Shown here one piece after another: positions 52,453 through 59,554 of a DNA stretch of 64,000 nt. The notes under the pieces are model-generated. The model made no database searches and was not told the origin of the DNA. It worked only from the letters and a program-made list of their open reading frames with translations. The stretch's first letter is position 1; each line of letters opens with the position of its first letter. The DNA is from JBGPTK01 sp963797765 (lineage in GTDB: Bacteria; Acidobacteriota; Terriglobia; Acidiferrales; UBA7541), in contig CAWCQU010000002.1 of the NCBI GenBank assembly GCA_963797765.1, positions 682,001-746,000 on the forward strand. Direction: 5' to 3'. Position numbers and translations under genes: made by a program.

Positions 52453-52917
52453 TTACACGTTGATCCCGCGTCCGCCAGGGGCATTCACGCCGCGTCCACC
52501 AGGAGCGCTGACGCCACGTCCACCGGGAGCGTTCACACCGCGTCCGCCAGGAGCGCTGACGCCACGCCCGCCAGGAGCATTCACACCGCGTCCACCAGGA
52601 GCGCTGACGCCACGTCCGCCAGGAGCATTCACACCGCGTCCGCCGGGAGCGCTGACGCCACGTCCGCCAGGAGCATTCACACCGCGTCCGCCGGGAGCGC
52701 TGACGCCACGCCCACCAGGAGCATTCACGCCGCGTCCGCCAGGAGCGCTGACGCCACGCCCACCAGGAGCATTCACACCGCGTCCGCCAGGAGCGCTGAC
52801 GCCACGCCCACCGGGGGCGCTAATTCCGGACAAAAGTCCCGAACCCTTCGGCAAGCCCTTGGAAGTCTTTTCGTCTCTGTTCTTCTTGATCGGCTTTCCT
52901 AGATTCTTGTCGCTCAT
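52453..52917 (-). CDS. multi-repeat peptide precursor 1: 32-residue leader plus 15 x [S/N]APGGRGV
   Basis: A 154-residue protein. The leader (MSDKNLGKPIKKNRDEKTSK, then GLPKGSGLLSGI) is rich in Lys and lacks Cys and aromatic residues. It is followed by exactly 15 octapeptides APGGRG preceded by Ser or Asn and followed by Val (last one Ile), ending NV. From repeat 2 on, Ser and Asn alternate strictly, giving a 48-bp superperiod in the DNA. The ATG at 52917 has GAGGGGG 8 bases upstream and a sigma-54 promoter at 52973. I do not recognise the family. The design (charged leader, identical short cores, repeated Gly-Gly) suggests a multi-core exported peptide; an Arg/Gly-rich disordered nucleic-acid binder is the main alternative. 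Confidence 0.82.
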   Translation of the reverse strand: MSDKNLGKPIKKNRDEKTSKGLPKGSGLLSGISAPGGRGVSAPGGRGVNAPGGRGVSAPGGRGVNAPGGRGVSAPGGRGVNAPGGRGVSAPGGRGVNAPGGRGVSAPGGRGVNAPGGRGVSAPGGRGVNAPGGRGVSAPGGRGVNAPGGRGINV

Positions 52918-52972
52918 TTTGGTTCCCCCTCGAATTTGATTGCCCTTGTCTGTGGGCTACATCTTTATCTAA

Positions 52973-52989
52973 TGCACTTGGCGCGCCAA
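52973..52989 (-). promoter_or_regulatory. sigma-54 promoter of repeat-peptide gene 1
   Basis: TTGGCGCGCCAAGTGCA has the invariant GG-N10-GC of sigma-54 (-24/-12) promoters and matches TTGGCGCG-N4-GTGC at the sister gene. Predicted transcription start is about 52962, leaving a leader of about 45 bases. Confidence 0.8.
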
Positions 52990-53085
52990 ACCGGCCTGAC
53001 AGACAAAAACAGCGCATTCCGCTGAAATCAGACAGCTTACGAATTTCGATCGCCGGGAACGGCCGGGACGTCCCGGCGAAAAAGC

Positions 53086-53119
53086 GTTGAATTTCTCAAC
53101 AAGCGTTGAATGTTTCAAC
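53086..53119. promoter_or_regulatory. tandem 15-bp palindromes, putative enhancer sites of repeat-peptide gene 1
   Basis: GTTGAATTTCTCAAC (53086-53100) and GTTGAATGTTTCAAC (53105-53119) fit GTTGAANNNTTCAAC with one mismatch in the first. Centres are 19 bp apart and the pair lies 97 bp upstream of the -24 element, the same as at gene 2. Confidence 0.78.
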
Positions 53120-53198
53120 GAATCGACCCCACCGGCCGCCGTTGACCCATCAAGCGACATGATCTACTCCCGCCAAATGCCGGGCCCAATAAAACAGG

Positions 53199-53229
53199 AA
53201 GGGCCGCCACCTTTCGGCAGCGGCCCTTC
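53199..53229 (-). terminator. terminator of repeat-peptide gene 2
   Basis: GAAGGGCCGCC / GGCAGCGGCCCTTC hairpin; on the minus strand it is followed by CTGTTTTATT, 29 bases after the stop. The loop CACCTTTCGGCAG is shared with the terminator at 52391 while the stems differ by paired changes. Confidence 0.88.
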
Positions 53230-53257
53230 TCCACAAACCGGATTCCCGATACTGCTC

Positions 53258-53722
53258 TTAGACGTTGATGCCGCGCCCGCCGGGTGCGTTCACGCCACGC
53301 CCGCCAGGTGCGTTCACGCCGCGCCCACCAGGTGCGTTCGTTCCACGCCCGCCGGGTGCATTCACGCCACGCCCGCCAGGTGCGTTCGTCCCGCGTCCGC
53401 CAGGTGCATTTACACCACGTCCGCCAGGTGCGTTCGTCCCGCGCCCGCCGGGAGCGTTCACGCCGCGCCCGCCAGGTGCGTTCACGCCGCGCCCGCCAGG
53501 TGCATTCACGCCGCGCCCACCGGGTGCGTTCACGCCGCGCCCGCCGGGTGCGTTCACGCCGCGCCCGCCGGGTGCGTTCACGCCGCGCCCGCCGGGTGCG
53601 TTGACGCCGCGCCCGCCAGGTGCATTCACGCCGGCCATGATTCCAGAACCCTTCGGCAATCCCTTGGAGCTCTTTGCATCCTTTCCTTTCTTAACCGGCT
53701 TACCCATTTTCTTCTCGGTCAT
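53258..53722 (-). CDS. multi-repeat peptide precursor 2: 32-residue leader plus 15 x NAPGGRG[V/T]
   Basis: A 154-residue paralogue of precursor 1. The leader (MTEKKMGKPVKKGKDAKSSK, then GLPKGSGIMAGV) is identical to the other at 19 of 32 positions, and most other changes are conservative (D/E, I/V, R/K, L/M). All 15 repeats read NAPGGRG, followed by Val except Thr after repeats 8, 10 and 12 and Ile after 15; the tail is NV. The ATG at 53722 has GAGGGGG 8 bases upstream; an upstream in-frame start adds 22 unrelated residues. Promoter, palindromes and terminator match gene 1, so the whole cassette was duplicated. Function unknown; a multi-core exported peptide is proposed. Confidence 0.82.
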   Translation of the reverse strand: MTEKKMGKPVKKGKDAKSSKGLPKGSGIMAGVNAPGGRGVNAPGGRGVNAPGGRGVNAPGGRGVNAPGGRGVNAPGGRGVNAPGGRGVNAPGGRGTNAPGGRGVNAPGGRGTNAPGGRGVNAPGGRGTNAPGGRGVNAPGGRGVNAPGGRGINV

Positions 53723-53778
53723 TTTAAATCCCCCTCTTTTTTGATTGCCCTTTTCGAGTGGGCGACGTACCAAACAAG

Positions 53779-53795
53779 AGCACACCACGCGCCAA
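53779..53795 (-). promoter_or_regulatory. sigma-54 promoter of repeat-peptide gene 2
   Basis: TTGGCGCGTGGTGTGCT keeps GG-N10-GC and shares TTGGCGCG and GTGC with the gene 1 promoter while the four bases between differ. Predicted transcription start is about 53768, 46 bases before the ATG. Confidence 0.82.
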
Positions 53796-53891
53796 ACACA
53801 AGAGCCTTCCGCTTACTCCCCGCCGGCCAGCAACGAAAGCACTTAGCAGCGGCGGGTGGAAACCATACTCTATTCCCCGGAAAGCGGCAGC

Positions 53892-53925
53892 GTTGAATTT
53901 TTCAACATTTGTTGAATCGTTCAAC
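53892..53925. promoter_or_regulatory. tandem 15-bp palindromes, putative enhancer sites of repeat-peptide gene 2
   Basis: GTTGAATTTTTCAAC (53892-53906) and GTTGAATCGTTCAAC (53911-53925) are perfect GTTGAANNNTTCAAC palindromes with centres 19 bp apart. They lie 97 bp upstream of the -24 element and end 2 bases before the regulator's stop codon. Confidence 0.85.
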
Positions 53926-53927
53926 TT

Positions 53928-55319
53928 TCACATGCCATGCTTCCGGCAAAGATAGTTCATCCGGTTGCGGTCCACGCCCAGCAGCCGGGCGGCCGCGGCT
54001 TTCACCCCGCTCGATTGATTCAGCGCGGATTCCACCCAGCGTTTTTCGAATGAATCGAGCTCCTTCACCAGGTTGATCCCCGCAGCCGGAATCTTGAAGG
54101 CGTCCATCCTTCCATTATTGGGTTTATGGAGGAAGTTGGGCGGCAAATCCTTCTCGGAAATCCAATCGGAATCCACCATCAGCACCAACCGTTGAACCGT
54201 ATTCTCCAGTTCGCGCACGTTACCCGGCCAGGCATAATTTTTCAGGACGTCCATGGCCTCGTCGGAAATTCGTTTGCCTGCCACGCCATTCGCCGCGCAA
54301 TAAACCTGCAGGAAATAATCGATCAGCTGGGGAATATCCTCGATGCGTTCGCGCAACGGAGGCAGAAAAATCGGAACCACGTTGATGCGGTAATAGAGAT
54401 CTTCGCGGAAGCGGTTCTGGCGGACCGCTTCTTCCAAATCTTCGTTGGTGGCGGTCAGCAGCCGGAAATCAACCCGGATTTGCCGTTTGCCGCCCAGGCG
54501 AATCAAGGAACGCTCTTCCAGCAAGCGCAAAAGTTTGCTCTGGAGTGAATAGGGCAAGGTGCCGATTTCATCCAGGAACAGCGTGCCGCGATTGGCCAGC
54601 TCGATGCGGCCTTCCTTGGTTTCAACCGCGCCGGTAAACGCGCCGCGCTCATATCCAAACAACTCCGCTTCCATCAGGCTTTCCGGCAGCGCCGCGCAAT
54701 TTACGCTGACGAACGAACGGTTGCGCCGCGGACTCTGTTCGTGCAGCGCGCGCGCAACCAATTCTTTTCCTGTTCCGCTTTCGCCGCGGATCAGAACCGT
54801 GGTGGTGCCGCGCGCCACGCGGCGGATCGAATCAAACAAGTGCGTCATCACTTCCGTGGAACCGATCAGGTCGCCAAACGCTTTTTTGCGCTGCACCTCC
54901 TCACGCAAAATGCGATTTTCGCGCTGCAGGCGGAGTTCTTCGCTGGCGCGCTCCAGCGCTCCCCGCAGAACGTCCATGTCCAGCGGCTTGACGAAGTAGG
55001 CATACGCTCCGGCTTCAACCACGCGCAGGGCTGTGGCTTTTTTCTGGTCTTCGCTCAAGACGATTACGAAAGTATCCAGATCGCTCTGGCTCAGACTGTT
55101 AAGCAATTCGACGCATTCATTCAAGCCATCCGGCGAGATATCCAGATCGATCAGCAAGACATCCAGCGGATCGACTCCCTGAAAAATCTGGTAGGCATCG
55201 GCGAAGCTTTCGCCTTCCACCACATCGAAGGAAGAACGCAGCAGCGCGGCAAGCCGCGAGCGCGGAGCCGCGTCGCTATCGACGATTGCGACTTTGGGTT
55301 TTAGTTTTCCAGAGGCCAT
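53928..55319 (-). CDS. sigma-54-dependent response regulator (REC-AAA+-Fis, NtrC family)
   Basis: A 463-residue enhancer-binding protein. An N-terminal receiver (about 8-125; VAIVDSDAAPRSRL, LLIDLDISPDG, YFVKPLDMD) precedes the AAA+ domain (about 140-370): Walker A GESGTGKE, sigma-54 contact loop ERGAFTGA, Walker B TLFLDEIG, and FREDLYYRINVVPIFLPPLRER. A Fis-type helix-turn-helix ends it (AAAARLLGVDRNRMNYLCRK). The ATG at 55319 overlaps the acetamidase stop (TAATG). No partner kinase is adjacent. Lying just upstream of two sigma-54 promoters with paired palindromes, it is the obvious activator of the repeat-peptide genes. Confidence 0.95.
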   Translation of the reverse strand: MASGKLKPKVAIVDSDAAPRSRLAALLRSSFDVVEGESFADAYQIFQGVDPLDVLLIDLDISPDGLNECVELLNSLSQSDLDTFVIVLSEDQKKATALRVVEAGAYAYFVKPLDMDVLRGALERASEELRLQRENRILREEVQRKKAFGDLIGSTEVMTHLFDSIRRVARGTTTVLIRGESGTGKELVARALHEQSPRRNRSFVSVNCAALPESLMEAELFGYERGAFTGAVETKEGRIELANRGTLFLDEIGTLPYSLQSKLLRLLEERSLIRLGGKRQIRVDFRLLTATNEDLEEAVRQNRFREDLYYRINVVPIFLPPLRERIEDIPQLIDYFLQVYCAANGVAGKRISDEAMDVLKNYAWPGNVRELENTVQRLVLMVDSDWISEKDLPPNFLHKPNNGRMDAFKIPAAGINLVKELDSFEKRWVESALNQSSGVKAAAARLLGVDRNRMNYLCRKHGM

Positions 55320-56365
55320 TATTTTTTCCGCGGCGGAAGAAATTTTTTGTCGATACTCGCCACCACCACGTAATTGGGGTCCACCATTTCGGTCAAATGG
55401 ATGTGGCCGACCTTCGAGAGAAGCTCGTAAGCGTCCAATTGTGAAAGGCCGTAATCCGAGTTGATCCAATAAACCAATTCACTGACGGCGATGCGCAGAG
55501 CGTCGTCCACCGGGCGGTAGATTCCAGCGGCCATAATTTCGTTTTCATTTTCGAAGCGCGGCCAGGCGATGCGTTTCCCTTTGATCAGGTCGACTTGCAG
55601 GCGAATGCGCAGGGGCACTTCGATGGCGGTGCCGTCCACTTCGCCGTCACCCATGGCGGCGTGGCCATCGCCCATGTAGAGCAGAGCACCGGGGACATTG
55701 ACCGGCAAATAGAGAACGTTGCCGACGCTGGCTTCAGGCGCGTCCATATTCCCGCCATTTTCGGCGGGCACCACCGAACTGCGGGCTTCGCCGCCTGCAG
55801 GTGCTACTCCAATGCATCCGATAAAAGGATGCAGCGGAATTTTCACGGTGAAATTGGAATCGAGCGCCTGGTACGTAGCGGTGTTCGTCGCGTGATCGAT
55901 CGGATAAAACCAGATTTTTTCAGGCAAGGGAGGATTCAGCATCGGAGTGTAGCCTGTGGAATTGACCGCGCCAAAACCGGGAGCGATCGCGCCGATGCCC
56001 TGATTGCCGTCCACTTCGATCTGGAGAAATTTGACGGTGAGAGTATCGCCAGGCTCGGCTCCTTCCACGTAGAACGGGCCGGCCAGCGGATTATCCCCTT
56101 TGATCAGAGCGAGAGTATCGCCGGGCTTTTGGACTGCGTTGCCGAGCGCATCCGGCGTATTGGTTTCGAGAATATCGCCGGGATGGAGGCGGGCGACAGC
56201 AGGCGCGGTGGCATACACATATTTCACTAGGTCCATGGTGGTGTGGTAACGGACAACCTGACCGGAAGCGGTCGCGCTCGATGGCTTCGATTGAGCAAAA
56301 ATATTTCCAGGAAGCAGGGCGGCGAGCAGAATTGTGACAGTGCAAGCGAGGTATTTCAGAGTCAT
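55319..56365 (-). CDS. secreted acetamidase/formamidase-family protein (FmdA/AmdA)
   Basis: A 348-residue protein with a signal peptide (residues 1-24, YLACTVTILLAALLPGNIFA). The enzyme family is shown by RLHPGDILETNTPDALG, GPFYVEGAEPGDTLTVKFLQIEVD, HPFIGCIGVAPAGG, GNMDAPEASVGNVLYLPVNVPGALLYMGDGHAAMGDGEV and a closing SDYGLSQLDAYELLS. Such enzymes hydrolyse short amides to ammonia and an acid. The ATG at 56365 has GGGAGC upstream. Its stop overlaps the start of the sigma-54 regulator, so the two are co-translated; an amide-hydrolase role linked to the repeat peptides (which carry Asn) is only a speculation. Confidence 0.92.
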   Translation of the reverse strand: MTLKYLACTVTILLAALLPGNIFAQSKPSSATASGQVVRYHTTMDLVKYVYATAPAVARLHPGDILETNTPDALGNAVQKPGDTLALIKGDNPLAGPFYVEGAEPGDTLTVKFLQIEVDGNQGIGAIAPGFGAVNSTGYTPMLNPPLPEKIWFYPIDHATNTATYQALDSNFTVKIPLHPFIGCIGVAPAGGEARSSVVPAENGGNMDAPEASVGNVLYLPVNVPGALLYMGDGHAAMGDGEVDGTAIEVPLRIRLQVDLIKGKRIAWPRFENENEIMAAGIYRPVDDALRIAVSELVYWINSDYGLSQLDAYELLSKVGHIHLTEMVDPNYVVVASIDKKFLPPRKK

Positions 56366-56857
56366 GAAAATGCTCCCGATTTTGCCGCGAAAATGGAGTT
56401 TCAGGCGCGCGAAGAGACGATTTTTGCATGAATATCGGGCGTGCCAGAAACGCACGATATAGGAGCGATTAGAATTTCGTATCCGATTGTTTTTAAAAGG
56501 CTTGGCCATTTTCGACTGTGGTTGGCACTGGCGATTAGCCAGGCGATTAGAATTGCCGTTTTCTGGCTGGAGGGAGGCGAATTTATCCAGTATATTTTCT
56601 CGCTGCCAATTCCCGCGTTGCCATGCCTGGCGCATGCGCACCCCCTATATTCCATAGCATGGATTCACCAAAATGCAAGAGCCGTGCCTGTGGACGTTGG
56701 TTAATTTGATGGGTGTGAAGTCGCCGGAAATTTGATGATTCAAGCCGCGGTACGATTCCAGGAGTTTTGACAAAGATAAATTGCGCAGCACCGGATCCTT
56801 TCCAATGAAACTGGAAAGGTTGGACCACCCACGCAGGGGTGGCATTCTCGGACAAGG
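56366..56857. other. intergenic region upstream of the acetamidase gene
   Basis: 492 bases with no convincing gene. It contains a short direct repeat (GGCGATTAGCCAGGCGATTAG near 56529-56549). I looked for a GG-N10-GC sigma-54 promoter and the GTTGAANNNTTCAAC palindrome on the minus strand and saw neither, so the acetamidase-regulator operon is probably not under the same control. Confidence 0.4.
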
Positions 56858-57874
56858 CTACTCGGTATGTTTGGGGCAATTCAATTTAAATTCAATCGAT
56901 GCCTGAATCTCCTGGCCGAATGCTTCTTTTGGGAACTTCCAGCCACTGACAGCCCTTTCCACTGCTCCGCGCAACAAGGGCGGCCCGTTCTGAAAGATGG
57001 GCTTACTGCTAGCGCCACTTGCATCAACATGGATTTTGAATACGACTTCACCCTGAATGCGAGCCATTCGGGTAATCATCGGATATTGAGGCTCGACGAA
57101 TGCTTCAGGCGCATACGGCACGCTACTAAGTAGCCGGACACTCGGAGAAGGCGGGAGCACCTGCGCAGCATGATACAGGTCGGATGGTTTGTCCGGCGCG
57201 CGTTGGAAAAGCGCATCGTAATTGCCTACGCTCAGTTCTTTGAGGGCCGGCGAATCCGGGTTTTTGGCAGGCTGCTCTTCATTTTCAGAAGTCTGGAACA
57301 TCGGCTTGTCCATAACTCCAGGACCAACGGCGTGCTCCAAGTATTCCAGTAACTGCATCGTCCAGGATGTCTGGACTGGGGTGTTGGCGTGAGGATCGAA
57401 CCAATCCTTGTCGAGGATGTCCGAACGAATGAGGCGCGCTTTAGTTCGACACTGAATTTGCATTACGACATTCGCACCGCTGAATACCATGCAGTGTTTG
57501 CACCTTTTGAGTTCTCTGCGCAGTTCCTTTCCGGGGATTTTGCATGGATTCGTCGAGCCAAACAAATCTGAAACCGAATCACTGATTGACGCGGATGCAA
57601 ATTCAACTTTTGCTGGATTAACGCATTCATCTGTGGGCGGAGTAAGTGTGATTCTCTCGATCGAAGTACCGTTTGCCATGGGGCGTACTATGAACAGTTC
57701 GTAGTAATCATTCGGCGGACCAAAATCGAAAAAGGTGTGTCGAGCGATTTCGAATTGAGTAGGTTTCGATTGTGCGAGGGCGTTCGGTTGCGGCAGCGAT
57801 GATCCACAAAGTAGAACTACTGCACCGATAACGACTCTGTAATGCAAAGGAGAGGCTGGGCTGAAAATCCTCAT
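56858..57874 (-). CDS. TonB C-terminal domain protein
   Basis: A 338-residue exported protein: signal peptide (about 1-35, VVIGAVVLLCGSSL), a unique central region (about 40-250) containing several cysteines (for example CKHCM), and a TonB_C domain at the end (PQYPMITRMARIQGEVVFKIHVDASG, GAVERAVSGWKFPKEAFGQ). The TonB_C fold normally contacts TonB boxes of outer-membrane receptors, but there is no typical membrane helix plus Pro-rich stalk here, so it may not be a true energy transducer. The DNA is somewhat A+T-rich. The upstream 250 bases hold nothing but a short repeat. Confidence 0.85.
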   Translation of the reverse strand: MRIFSPASPLHYRVVIGAVVLLCGSSLPQPNALAQSKPTQFEIARHTFFDFGPPNDYYELFIVRPMANGTSIERITLTPPTDECVNPAKVEFASASISDSVSDLFGSTNPCKIPGKELRRELKRCKHCMVFSGANVVMQIQCRTKARLIRSDILDKDWFDPHANTPVQTSWTMQLLEYLEHAVGPGVMDKPMFQTSENEEQPAKNPDSPALKELSVGNYDALFQRAPDKPSDLYHAAQVLPPSPSVRLLSSVPYAPEAFVEPQYPMITRMARIQGEVVFKIHVDASGASSKPIFQNGPPLLRGAVERAVSGWKFPKEAFGQEIQASIEFKLNCPKHTE

Positions 57875-58094
57875 TTGTTCTCTCCTTGGAGCGGGGAGAG
57901 GATATCGATTTAATCTTACGGTAAATTCACAGAACCGTAGATGCGCACAGGCGCGAAATCAGTTGCTCGCCCAGCGATCCGAGAGTGCTCCGATGATACA
58001 GAGTGACTTCCTAGCTTAACCTGCGGAGACAGGAAGGGCTGCGCCACCTCGGCCGTAGAAACTGCGGGCGCGACCCTTCAAAGCTCAGTGTAAA

Positions 58095-58113
58095 CAAGCA
58101 GCGCCCCTACGAA
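58095..58113. repeat. dispersed intergenic repeat, copy 2
   Basis: CAAGCAGCGCCCCTAC, identical to 2675-2690, lies 17 bases downstream of the VOC gene's stop codon. Confidence 0.5.
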
Positions 58114-58126
58114 AACTCGAGGCTGC

Positions 58127-58501
58127 TTAGTGGTGTTCGCTGACGGAGAGAACGTTGCCGTCGGGGTCCTTGAACCAGGCTACTTTGGAGCCGTCGGGGG
58201 TGGACCAGATGCCGCGTTCTTTGTCCTGGACGAAGGGAAATTTTTCGAAGACTACTCCGCGGGCCGTGAGCCAATCGACGATCTTTTCGATGTCTTGCAC
58301 TTCCCAGCCCATCACGGTGTAAGGGGCGGGAGTGAAATTGGCGGCCTTTGCGACGCGGATCATGGTGTCGCCGGCTTTGACGACCAGGGCAAACTGGTCA
58401 TCGCTAATGAATTCGAAACCGAGTTTGCCTTCGTAAAAGGCTCTGGCTTGTTTGGAATCTTTTGTGGGAACGAAGCCGACGAGTTTGCTGGAAGCCAACA
58501 T
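58127..58501 (-). CDS. VOC-family protein (glyoxalase/bleomycin-resistance fold)
   Basis: A 124-residue single VOC domain made of paired beta-alpha-beta units: FVPTKDSKQARAFYEGKLGFEF, then ALVVKAGDTMIRVAKA, and the second half VQDIEKIVDWLTARGVVFEKF with VAWFKDPDGNVLSVSEHH. Members are metal-dependent lyases, dioxygenases or binding proteins; substrate unknown. The ATG at 58501 follows GGAGGTAAAA, which fixes the start; the frame is open far upstream without similarity. It is divergent from the AraC regulator 80 bases away, which may control it. Confidence 0.92.
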   Translation of the reverse strand: MLASSKLVGFVPTKDSKQARAFYEGKLGFEFISDDQFALVVKAGDTMIRVAKAANFTPAPYTVMGWEVQDIEKIVDWLTARGVVFEKFPFVQDKERGIWSTPDGSKVAWFKDPDGNVLSVSEHH

Positions 58502-58581
58502 TTTTACCTCCGCAGAGAATACAGACGAACGGGAAAATAGCACTTGCGGGTGCGGGCTTGCTCTCGCTATTGTGACAACAA

Positions 58582-59361
58582 ATGCCGGAAAAGTGCCAAA
58601 GCATCCTTTTGGATCGCCGCGGGCGGGAAATCGCACAGGCCGCGACTCTATCGCTGGAATTCGCCGACGGCCATCTGGTCCCCAACCATTTTCATCCAGA
58701 AGATCAACTGGTGTTTGCGTCGAAGGGCGTGATGACGGTGCGGACGGAGCAGGGGATCTGGGTGGTGCCACCATTGCGCGCGGTGTGGATTCCGGCGAAT
58801 ACGCCGCATTCGGTGGCGATGTCCGGCCTGGTTTCGATGCGGACACTTTATTTTGCGCCGAGGCGGACGCGCACGCTGGGGAAAAAATGCTTCGTGATGA
58901 ACGTCTCGCCGCTCTTGCGGGAATTGATTTTGCATGCGTGCCAGTTCAAGAAATTGAAGACAAGCGAGCCAGCCCAGAGGCGCATCCTCGATTTCCTCAG
59001 CGATCAATTGAAATCGGCGCATTCGATTCCTTTGCAATTGCCGAAGCCGAGCGATTCGCGCGCCATGCGGATTGTGGCTGCATTGCAGGCGGAGCCGGGA
59101 AAAGAAGGCACGCTGGAAGAATTGTGCGAAGGCTGCGGCGCGAGCAAACGAACGATCGAACGCATTTTTATAGCGGAAACGAAGATGACGTTTCGCCAGT
59201 GGCGGCAGCAATTGAGGCTGCTGCATGCGATGCAATTGCTGGCGTCGGGCGAGAAAGTGACGGGAGCGGCGATGGACGCGGGGTACAACAGCGCGAGCGC
59301 GTTTATCGCGATGTTCCGGCGGCAATTGGGGCAGACGCCACGGCGCTATTTCGCGGCGTGA
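58582..59361 (+). CDS. AraC-family transcriptional regulator with cupin sensor
   Basis: A 259-residue regulator. The N-terminal cupin domain (about 20-110; GHLVPNHFHPEDQLVFASKGVMTV, PLRAVWIPANTPHSVAMSG) is of the type found in NimR-like proteins. The C-terminal AraC module has two helix-turn-helix units: TLEELCEGCGASKRTIERIF and VTGAAMDAGYNSASAFIAMFRRQLGQTPRRY. It is divergent from the VOC gene and probably regulates it and itself. Confidence 0.93.
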   Translation: MPEKCQSILLDRRGREIAQAATLSLEFADGHLVPNHFHPEDQLVFASKGVMTVRTEQGIWVVPPLRAVWIPANTPHSVAMSGLVSMRTLYFAPRRTRTLGKKCFVMNVSPLLRELILHACQFKKLKTSEPAQRRILDFLSDQLKSAHSIPLQLPKPSDSRAMRIVAALQAEPGKEGTLEELCEGCGASKRTIERIFIAETKMTFRQWRQQLRLLHAMQLLASGEKVTGAAMDAGYNSASAFIAMFRRQLGQTPRRYFAA

Positions 59362-59442
59362 AATTCCACGTTTGGCTCGGAGAGAGTTGAAGGTGTCCCA
59401 AAATTCAAATGGCAACGCGAATCAGGCCATCTACACGAGACC

Positions 59443-59510
59443 TTCAGGGGCTAAAGCCCTCGCCTTCCACAAAATGGAATGTCGGGGCTGAAGCCCCGAC
59501 CCCCTAAGAA
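59443..59510. repeat. REP-like bipartite hairpin element, copy 3
   Basis: GGGC-taaa-GCCC and TCGGGGC-tgaa-GCCCCGA followed by CCCCCTAAGAA. Relative to copy 1 the second stem has an A-T to G-C change on both arms, so pairing is kept. Confidence 0.78.
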
Positions 59511-59554
59511 GCCAGACAAATCTCGAAATAGGACATTACTGGAGGGGGGTTGGG

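Noticed and set aside
52460..52939. Plus-strand frame encoding a Pro/Arg repeat (PRPPGA[F/L]T) over repeat gene 1
   Set aside because: Third codon positions coincide on the two strands, so synonymous variation cannot decide between them. The minus strand has a strong Shine-Dalgarno, a sigma-54 promoter, paired palindromes, a terminator and a conserved leader; the plus frame has none of these.
52453..53722. CRISPR array or other non-coding tandem repeat
   Set aside because: The 24-bp units are contiguous with no spacers, and they keep one reading frame with a leader, start, stop and expression signals.
52453..53722. Collagen-like Gly-X-Y protein
   Set aside because: The period is eight residues (APGGRGVN), not three, so a collagen triple helix is not encoded.
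53087..53896. Long plus-strand Ala/Cys-rich frame over repeat gene 2
   Set aside because: Antisense by-product of the 24-bp repeat: a periodic sequence stays open in several frames. It has no ribosome site and no counterpart of the same extent at gene 1.
56366..56857. Sigma-54 promoter for the acetamidase gene (CTGGCACG near 56440-56455, minus strand)
   Set aside because: The -24-like GGCACG is present but the required GC at ten bases' distance is not, and no GTTGAANNNTTCAAC palindrome lies upstream.
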